Source of the DNA: Streptomyces reniochalinae
GTDB taxonomy: Bacteria > Actinomycetota > Actinomycetes > Streptomycetales > Streptomycetaceae
Length of the DNA stretch: 39,348 nucleotides
Assembly (NCBI RefSeq): GCF_003323735.1
Contig: NZ_QOIM01000039.1
Coordinates: forward strand, 1-39,348
Direction: 5' to 3'
Made by a program: the position numbers and the translations under genes. Position 1 is the stretch's first letter. The number at the start of each line of letters is the position of its first letter. Positions 33,350 to 39,348 of this stretch are shown in pieces. The notes beneath the pieces were generated by a model that had not been told where the DNA came from, searched no databases, and saw only the letters and a list, made by a program, of their open reading frames with translations.

Positions 33350-35974
33350 TTGTTAGTGGACCAGAAGGCAGATCTCGCAGAGCTCGAATCCGCTATGGGG
33401 GCGGTTTCCGAGGGCACCGGACAAGTCGCCCTGATCGAGGGCCCCGCAGGGTGTGGCAAGACCGAACTGATCGCCACCTTCGCCGAACGTGCCGCGGCAC
33501 AGGGGGCGACCGTGGTGAGTGTTTCCGCGTTCGAGACGGACCGCGGCACCCCCTTCAGCACGCTGCGCCGCCTGTCGGGAAGCGCCGCGTCCGTACCGGC
33601 CCTTCCCGCGGAAGGTGCCGCAGCTGTCGACGCGCCCGGTGTGGTGTGGTCGGACCTGATCGAGGCCGGCGGCGGCACGCCGGTCGTGTGCTGCGTCGAC
33701 GATCTGCACTACGCGGACGCGGCCTCGCTGGAGAGCTTCCGGCAGCTGATCCGGCTCAGCAGGACGGCGCCGGTGCTGGTCCTGCTCAGCCAGACGAACC
33801 ACTTCGCGCTGCTGGACACCGACCTGAGCACGGAGTTCCTGCGGATGCGGAACGTCCGGCACATCAGGCTGTCCCTGCTGCGCAGCGACCAGGTCGAGCG
33901 GATGGTCGGCGGCCACCCGGGCCTCGCGGGCCGGGCGGTGGAGCTGGAGCAGGCGAGTGGGGGTAATCCGCTGCTGCTCAAAGCGTTGATCGCCGAGCAC
34001 CGCAACGCGGTCACGTGTGTCCCGGCGATCGGCGGGCCCTTCGCCCAGGCCGTGGTCACGTGTGCCCGCCGCAGCAGCCGCGACGGCCTGCGGCTGGCGG
34101 GCGCCATAGCGGTGCTCGGCGAACACGCCTCGTCGGCACGGATCGCGGAGCTGCTCCTGATCACCACATCGGCCGCGTCGCTGGGAGCCGCCGCGTTGGC
34201 CGCGTCCGGTGTCGTGGACGGCACCACGTTCCGGCACGCCGCCGGAAGGACCGCGGTGCTGGACAACCTGACCCGCGGCGAGTTGGCCGCGCTGCACCGC
34301 CGCAGCGCCGAACTGCTCCACGCGGCCGGCGGGACGACACGACAGGTCGCCGAGCACCTGATCGCGTCGTTCCTGGTGGACCAGACCGGACAGGTCGGCC
34401 CCGCGGAGCCGTGGGTGGCCGAGGTCTTCTACTCCGCCGCGGAAGAGGCGATGGCCTGCGACGACATCGAGCAGGCCATCAGGCTGCTCGAACACGCGCA
34501 TGCCGCGTGCGTCGACCAGGTGCGCCGCGCCGAGATCGAGACGAGGCTCGCCGCGATCACCTGGCGCGTCGATCCGACGCTGTCGGAGCAGCACCTCAGC
34601 GACGCCTTCGACGCGCTCAGCGCCTCGAACGCGAGCGGGCAGAGCGTGTGGCCGCTGGCCCGGCTGCTCGTCGCCCAGGGGCGGATCACCGACGCCGTCG
34701 AGCTCCGCAACCGGGCCTTCGGCGGGCTCTCGGAGCACAGCGAGCCCGACGGCGACGCCTCACCGCTGCGGGTGATGGTGGAGTCACCCCAGTTCGCCGT
34801 GTCCGACGCCAGCGTCGCCGACATGGAGAAGTTCCTGGAGTCCACCTCGCTGGAGGGGGCGACGCTGTCCTCGATACTGGAGGCCGTCACGGCGCTCACC
34901 CACTCCGACGCTCCGGAACGCGCGGTCAGGTGGAGCCGGGACCTGCTGGAAAAAGCGACGCTGTGCGACGCGCGCGGATGGCAGTGCGCGTTCACCTCCA
35001 CACTCGCCCACGCGCTGCTGCGACTCGGTGACCTGCGTGCGGCGGAGCAGCACGCCGTGCAGGTGCTCGGGCTGGTCAGGGACCGGCGCAACTGCGCGTT
35101 CGTCCACAGCGCGGTCGCCACGCTGATCTGTGCCCGTACGGAGATGCGGGACTTCGTCGGAGCCGCCGCGGAGATCGACCAGCCCACCCCCGCCAAGCTG
35201 TTCGACAGCATCCACGGGCTGAGTTACCTGCGGGCCCGTGGCAGGTATCTCGCGGCCACCAACCAACTCCACGCCGCGCTGGGGGACTTCTTCGAGGCCG
35301 GACGCATCATGCGGCGCTGGGACCTGGACCGGCCGGTCATTCTTCCGTGGCGGACCGAGGCGGCCGAGGTGCTGTGCCGGATGGGCGAGACGCAGGCCGT
35401 CGACCGGCTCGTGCTGCAACAGCTGTCCACGCCGGACGCCCGCCGTCCGTGGATCCGCGGCATCACGCTGCGGCTGCGCGCGGCGACCAGCGCCCCGAAG
35501 ACGCGTGCGGTGCTGCTCCAGCAGGCGGTCAACGAGCTGCGCGGCTCGGGCGACAGGGTCGAGCTGGCCAGGACGCTGGGGAAGCTCGGCGAGGCATTGC
35601 AGGCGGTCGACGACCCGCTGGCCGAGGTGATAAGTCAGCAGGCAGTCAACCTCGCCACCGAGTGCGGTGCCGACTTGTTGCTCGAGGACATCAAGCATCT
35701 CTCGCCCACACTGCGGGTCACCGAGTCCGACGCGGCGGGCCCGGCGGAGGCGATCGACGCGGTCAACGCGCGGCTGAGCGAGTCGGAGCGGCGCGTCGCC
35801 GCTCTCGCGGCGCTGAAGTACACCAACCGGGAGATCTCCAAGCTGCTGTACGTCACGGTCAGCACCGTCGAACAGCACCTCACGAACGTCTACCGCAAGC
35901 TGCACATCGGTGGCAGGCGCCACCTGCCGGCGAATCTCGACATCTACACCGTGGACACCGCGTCGGTGCACTGA
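33350..35974 (+). CDS. LuxR-family (LAL-type) pathway-specific regulator
   Basis: 874 residues from TTG 33350 with GGGGGAAA just upstream. Residues 10-200 hold an AAA-type ATPase: Walker A GPAGCGKT (31-38) and Walker B VVCCVDD (112-118). A long helical repeat region (about 330-780) resembles TPR/MalT-type sensor arms. Residues about 808-870 are the LuxR helix-turn-helix (LSESERRVAALAALKYTNREISKLLYVTVSTVEQHL in order). LAL proteins activate polyketide and other metabolite clusters. The second codon is TTA (33353-33355), so translation should depend on the bldA tRNA; if GTG 33356 were the true start, that dependence would vanish. It precedes C5N genes and is probably their activator. Confidence 0.9.
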   Translation: MLVDQKADLAELESAMGAVSEGTGQVALIEGPAGCGKTELIATFAERAAAQGATVVSVSAFETDRGTPFSTLRRLSGSAASVPALPAEGAAAVDAPGVVWSDLIEAGGGTPVVCCVDDLHYADAASLESFRQLIRLSRTAPVLVLLSQTNHFALLDTDLSTEFLRMRNVRHIRLSLLRSDQVERMVGGHPGLAGRAVELEQASGGNPLLLKALIAEHRNAVTCVPAIGGPFAQAVVTCARRSSRDGLRLAGAIAVLGEHASSARIAELLLITTSAASLGAAALAASGVVDGTTFRHAAGRTAVLDNLTRGELAALHRRSAELLHAAGGTTRQVAEHLIASFLVDQTGQVGPAEPWVAEVFYSAAEEAMACDDIEQAIRLLEHAHAACVDQVRRAEIETRLAAITWRVDPTLSEQHLSDAFDALSASNASGQSVWPLARLLVAQGRITDAVELRNRAFGGLSEHSEPDGDASPLRVMVESPQFAVSDASVADMEKFLESTSLEGATLSSILEAVTALTHSDAPERAVRWSRDLLEKATLCDARGWQCAFTSTLAHALLRLGDLRAAEQHAVQVLGLVRDRRNCAFVHSAVATLICARTEMRDFVGAAAEIDQPTPAKLFDSIHGLSYLRARGRYLAATNQLHAALGDFFEAGRIMRRWDLDRPVILPWRTEAAEVLCRMGETQAVDRLVLQQLSTPDARRPWIRGITLRLRAATSAPKTRAVLLQQAVNELRGSGDRVELARTLGKLGEALQAVDDPLAEVISQQAVNLATECGADLLLEDIKHLSPTLRVTESDAAGPAEAIDAVNARLSESERRVAALAALKYTNREISKLLYVTVSTVEQHLTNVYRKLHIGGRRHLPANLDIYTVDTASVH

Positions 35975-36068
35975 ACCGCGCTCGGCAGCGGACCGCACAG
36001 CTGTCGGCAGGGGTCCACAGTCTGGGGCCCGTTGGGGTGTCCCCCCTGTTCCGCTGCCAGCATCATGG

Positions 36069-36314
36069 GTGAGGAGAAGACGAAACCAGTGCAGCCGGGT
36101 TCTCCGACAGCGGGGAAGTGCGCGCGGACGTGAGACCACGACGAGGAGCGGCCCGGTCGTCCTGCACACCGGCACGCCACTGACCATCGAGGACACGCGG
36201 GTACGGGTACGCGAGCCGCTGTCGCCCGCGCACCGTGCCCGTGACGTCGTCGTGCTGGACGAGCTCCTGCCCGAGGACGCGCGGAAGCTCGACGAGGTGC
36301 CGCTGCGGAGCTGA
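36069..36314 (+). CDS. Possible small protein before the ALAS gene, unrecognised
   Basis: An 81-codon frame from GTG 36069 to the stop at 36312-36314. The N-terminal 25 residues are Arg-rich and unconvincing; the part from about residue 27 (GPVVLHTGTPLTIEDTRVRV, then RDVVVLDELLPEDARKLDEVP) looks protein-like, with good third-position GC. There is no clear RBS. It may be a real small protein, the remnant of a larger gene, or chance. I do not recognise the family. Confidence 0.3.
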   Translation: MRRRRNQCSRVLRQRGSARGRETTTRSGPVVLHTGTPLTIEDTRVRVREPLSPAHRARDVVVLDELLPEDARKLDEVPLRS

Positions 36315-36373
36315 CTCGCCTCGCGCACCGACGCACTAGTCGAACGACCACCGAAGAGCGCGAGGAATTGGCT

Positions 36374-37606
36374 ATGTCCCGTCACCTGAACTACTACATC
36401 GACACGAAGAACTCGGCTCAGAACCTCGCGTACAAGCGCGAGTTCGTGGAGATCGGCCGGCAGGCAGGCCGTTTCCCCAACGCGACCACGCAGCGCGGTG
36501 ACCGCGAGGTCGAAGTCAGCGTGTGGTGCAGCAACGACTATCTCGGCATGGGCCAGCACCCCGCGCTCCGTCAGGCGGCGCACACCGCCATCGACGCGCA
36601 CGGTGTGGGATCGGGCGGCTCGCGGAACATCGGCGGCACGAACCCCTACCACGTGGCACTGGAGAAGGAGCTCGCCGACTTCCACGGCAAGGAAGCCGCC
36701 TTGCTGTTCACCTCGGGATTCGCGGCGAACGACGGGGCGCTGACCGTGCTGGCGGGCCATCCGGAGGGCACCGCGGTGTTCTCGGACGAGCTGAACCACG
36801 CCTCGATCATCGACGGGTTGCGGCGGAGCGGCGCGCAGAAGCACATCTTCCGCCACAACGACGCGGCGCACCTGGAGCAGCTGCTGAAGTCGGTCGATCC
36901 CGACCAGCCCAAGCTCATCGTGCTGGAGTCGGTGCACTCCATGAACGGTGACATCGCTCCGCTCGCCGAGTTCGCCGACCTCGCGGAGGAGCACGGCGCG
37001 AGCACGTTCCTGGACGAGGTGCACGCGGTCGGGATGTACGGCCCTGAGGGCGCCGGGATCGCGGCCCGCGAGGGGATCGCCGGCGAGTTCACGGTGATCA
37101 TGGGGACGCTCGCCAAGGCGTTCGGCACGGTGGGCGGCTACATCGCAGGGCCCGCCGCGGTGATCGACGCGGTACGGATGCTCTCCCGCGGCTTCGTCTT
37201 CACCACGTCGATCCCGCCCGCGACCGCCGCGGCGGCGCTGGAGTCCGTACGTCATCTGCGCAAGTCGGGCGCCGAGCGGGAACGGCTGGGGCGCAACGCC
37301 GATCTGCTGAAGAGCCTGCTGACGCAGGCGGACATCCCCTACATCTCCCGGGACTCGCACATCGTGTCCGCGTTCGTCGGGGACGACGCGAAGTGCAAGC
37401 TGGCGTCGAAGCTCCTGATCGAACGGCACGGCATCTACGTGCAGCCGGTCAACGCGCCGAGTGTCCGGGCGGGGGAAGAGGTGCTGAGGATCGCTCCGTC
37501 AGCCGTGCACCGGACGGCGGACGTGCACAAGTTCGCCGACGCGCTCTTGGACGTGTGGCAGGAAGTGGGCATACCGACCGGGCACGCCCGCCACGCGCAG
37601 CGGTGA
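36374..37606 (+). CDS. 5-aminolevulinate synthase, C5N-unit type
   Basis: 410 residues from ATG 36374 (GCGAGGA upstream). A PLP enzyme condensing succinyl-CoA with glycine to 5-aminolevulinate. The alpha-oxoamine synthase motifs are present: WCSNDYLGMGQHP (about 49-61), GSGGSRNIGGT (about 78-88), DELNHASIIDGLR, the DEVHAVGMYG segment with the cofactor Asp (about 214-223), and TLAKAFG with PLP lysine K248. Streptomycetes normally make haem from glutamyl-tRNA, so this copy is most likely for secondary metabolism, where it also helps cyclise ALA-CoA to the C5N ring. The stop overlaps the ligase start (GTGA). Confidence 0.94.
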   Translation: MSRHLNYYIDTKNSAQNLAYKREFVEIGRQAGRFPNATTQRGDREVEVSVWCSNDYLGMGQHPALRQAAHTAIDAHGVGSGGSRNIGGTNPYHVALEKELADFHGKEAALLFTSGFAANDGALTVLAGHPEGTAVFSDELNHASIIDGLRRSGAQKHIFRHNDAAHLEQLLKSVDPDQPKLIVLESVHSMNGDIAPLAEFADLAEEHGASTFLDEVHAVGMYGPEGAGIAAREGIAGEFTVIMGTLAKAFGTVGGYIAGPAAVIDAVRMLSRGFVFTTSIPPATAAAALESVRHLRKSGAERERLGRNADLLKSLLTQADIPYISRDSHIVSAFVGDDAKCKLASKLLIERHGIYVQPVNAPSVRAGEEVLRIAPSAVHRTADVHKFADALLDVWQEVGIPTGHARHAQR

Positions 37607-39213
37607 CCGGTTCGCTCGCCGCCCTGCTCGCCGGTACGGCGGCACGGCGGCCCGGCCACCGCGCCCTGATCCGCGGTTCCGCACACCTCACCTACGGCCG
37701 GCTGTGGGAGCGGGCGCGCCGGTACGCCGCCGTGCTGCACGCTTCAGGGGTACGGCCGGGGGACGCGGTGGCCCTGGTGCTGGCCGACGACGAACAGTTC
37801 CCGCTCGTGTACTTCGGCGTGCAGGCCGCGGGTGCGGTCGCGGTCCCGCTGAACGGCACCGCTTCGGTGTCCGAGATCGCCCACGTGCTCACCGACGCGG
37901 ACGTCCGCTTCCTGGTGTGCGCGAGCTCCCTGCGCGCACGGGCTGGTGCGGCGGCGGAAGGGCTCGGTACGAGGGTGTCGACCGTCGCGGAGCTGGAGAG
38001 GGCGGCGGCGCACACCAGGCCGGAGGACGCCTTCGTCGCCCGTCGGGGTGACGACCCCGCGGTCGTGTTCTACACCTCCGGCACGACGGGCGCGCCGAAG
38101 GGCGTCGTGCTCACCCAGCGGAACATCCTGCGCAACGTCACCACGATGGCCGTCACGCCCTACGCGTTCCGCAGCGACGACGTCCTGCTCGGAGGTCTGC
38201 CGCTGGCGCACGGCTTCGGCCAGATCTGCTCCATGCTGACCGCCTTCGAGGCGGGCATCACCCTGGTCATGATGGAGAGGTTCTCCGGGAAGGAAGCTCT
38301 CGCACTGGCGGCGGAGCACCGGTGCACGGTGTTCATGGGCGTGCCCACGATGTACCTCAAGCTGCTGGACGCGGTGGCGGACGGCGGGCCGGTGCCACGG
38401 TTCGACAGGGTGTACAGCGGTGGTTCGCCGCTTCCGGTGCCGACCTTCCACGACGTGCGGCGCGTGTTCCAATGCCCGGTGTACGAGGGCTACGGGATGA
38501 CCGAGACGTCCACCAGCCTGACCTACAACCACCCCGGCGTGCCGTGCCGGCCGGGAACGGTCGGTGTGCCGATCGACGACGGCGTCACCGTCGGCGTCGC
38601 GCGGCCGAACGCCGACAGCGTCGAGCTGCTTCCCGTCGGCGAGGTGGGCGAGATCGTGGTCCGCGGCGAGACCGTCATGGCGGGGTACCTGGGCCGCCCC
38701 GACCTGACCGCCGAGGTGATCAGGGACGGGTGGTTCCACACCGGCGATCTCGGCACGCTGGACGCGGACGGCTACCTCACCGTCGTGGGCCGGAAGAAGG
38801 AGCTGATCCTGCGCGGGGGCTACAACGTCTATCCGCGGGAGGTCGAGGAGGTGCTCGCCGAGCACCCGGCCGTGGCGCACGTGGCCGTCGTCGGTGTGCC
38901 GCACCCGGTGCTGGGTGAGGAGGTGTGGGCCGTCGTCGTGCCCACCAGGTCCCAGGAGGCCACCTGTGACCTGGCCGAGGAGATCGTGGACTGGGGCAGG
39001 CAGCGGTTGTCCCGCCACAAGTGCCCGCGGCACGTCGAGTTCGCCCGCACGCTCCCCTTGGGCGCCAGTGGCAAGGTCCTCAAGCGGGAGCTGGTCTCCA
39101 CACTGGGACCGGTCGCCGCGTCGAGGTCCGCGACGGAATCGGGGGCCGCCGTCTTCCGTGCCACCGGGGAGACGCTAGGAGGCCCGGTAGGGGGTGTCCC
39201 CGGCCCCGGTTAG
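37603..39213 (+). CDS. Acyl-CoA ligase, probable 5-aminolevulinate-CoA ligase for C5N
   Basis: 536 residues from GTG 37603, inside the ALAS stop. An ANL-superfamily adenylating enzyme: P-loop FYTSGTTGAPKGVVLTQRN (about 154-172), YEGYGMTETSTSL (about 293-305), HTGDLGTLDADGYLTVVGRKKELIL (about 379-403), and the C-terminal catalytic lysine in LGASGKVLKREL (about 487-498). It lacks a carrier-protein domain, so it forms a free acyl-CoA. Next to an ALAS, the likely substrate is 5-aminolevulinate, whose CoA ester cyclises to 2-amino-3-hydroxycyclopent-2-enone. An amide synthetase that would attach this ring is expected beyond the right edge. A general fatty-acid role cannot be excluded from sequence alone. 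Confidence 0.88.
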   Translation: MTGSLAALLAGTAARRPGHRALIRGSAHLTYGRLWERARRYAAVLHASGVRPGDAVALVLADDEQFPLVYFGVQAAGAVAVPLNGTASVSEIAHVLTDADVRFLVCASSLRARAGAAAEGLGTRVSTVAELERAAAHTRPEDAFVARRGDDPAVVFYTSGTTGAPKGVVLTQRNILRNVTTMAVTPYAFRSDDVLLGGLPLAHGFGQICSMLTAFEAGITLVMMERFSGKEALALAAEHRCTVFMGVPTMYLKLLDAVADGGPVPRFDRVYSGGSPLPVPTFHDVRRVFQCPVYEGYGMTETSTSLTYNHPGVPCRPGTVGVPIDDGVTVGVARPNADSVELLPVGEVGEIVVRGETVMAGYLGRPDLTAEVIRDGWFHTGDLGTLDADGYLTVVGRKKELILRGGYNVYPREVEEVLAEHPAVAHVAVVGVPHPVLGEEVWAVVVPTRSQEATCDLAEEIVDWGRQRLSRHKCPRHVEFARTLPLGASGKVLKRELVSTLGPVAASRSATESGAAVFRATGETLGGPVGGVPGPG

Positions 39214-39348
39214 GGGCGGTTCCCCCATGGTCCTCCGCTGCCGCTCGGCATCTACTGGCAGTGGCCTGTTCTGGCCTGACGTACGGATGCCGCCGCAGGG
39301 AGCGGGGTTGACCGACCGAGCCCGCGCGCAAAGGAACGCGAAGAAACC
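39214..39348. other. Right-end intergenic stretch
   Basis: No gene seen. A weak GC-rich inverted repeat (ggggg near 39190, ccccc near 39224) may end the ALAS-ligase unit. TTGACC at 39308 could be a -35 of a gene starting outside the window. Confidence 0.4.

Noticed and set aside
34784..37429. 881-codon minus-strand frame across the LAL and ALAS genes
   Set aside because: It spans two recognised genes and the gap between them, and shows no protein motif.

Overview
This window is high-GC actinobacterial DNA and almost certainly from a Streptomyces chromosome. The signs are extreme third-position G/C, GTG/TTG starts, several leaderless-type starts, a Streptomyces-like 5S rRNA end, and a gene order I recall from Streptomyces and, in part, from mycobacteria. 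All assignments were made by reading; no searches were run.

Layout. (1) 1-126: the 3' part of a 5S rRNA and the terminator of an rRNA operon. (2) 372-14215: a conserved housekeeping block on the + strand. It holds a CDP-alcohol phosphatidyltransferase (eukaryote-type cardiolipin synthase), a mannose-1-phosphate guanylyltransferase fused to a degenerate phosphohexomutase domain, DUF881 / small basic protein / DUF881, a GarA-like FHA protein, an FtsR-like MerR regulator, a DUF151 nuclease-family protein, a second MerR regulator, DNA polymerase IV, a reverse-strand PRC-barrel protein, and a glycine riboswitch leading gcvP. Mycobacteria have nearly the same order, but with gcvH between DUF881 and garA; gcvH is absent here.

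(3) 14233-22783: species-level genes. These are DUF5999, a Streptomyces hypothetical, a GCS2-family carboxylate-amine ligase, a membrane-anchored binding-protein/VWA protein, a CPBP membrane protease, a PhzF-family isomerase, a Gly-rich PadR regulator with a palindrome in its promoter, and a Clp N-domain protein. (4) 22824-31878: accessory transport and metabolism. It contains an EamA exporter, an FMN-binding PPOX protein divergent from a MocR regulator with a shared operator, a second PPOX protein, an isochorismatase-fold protein that has lost its catalytic triad, twin FluC fluoride channels, a MerR regulator divergent from a SulP anion transporter, a GNAT acetyltransferase and a YnfA membrane protein.

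(5) 31879-33349: about 1.5 kb with no convincing gene. It carries short tandem repeats and what looks like an orphan promoter/start region, so it resembles a junction. (6) 33350-39213: the edge of a specialised-metabolite cluster. A large LuxR (LAL) activator has a TTA codon as its second codon, which suggests bldA dependence. It is followed by a 5-aminolevulinate synthase translationally coupled to an acyl-CoA ligase. Streptomycetes make haem from glutamyl-tRNA, so this pair points to synthesis of the C5N unit (2-amino-3-hydroxycyclopent-2-enone) found on manumycin-, bafilomycin- and moenomycin-type products. The rest of the cluster should lie to the right of this window.
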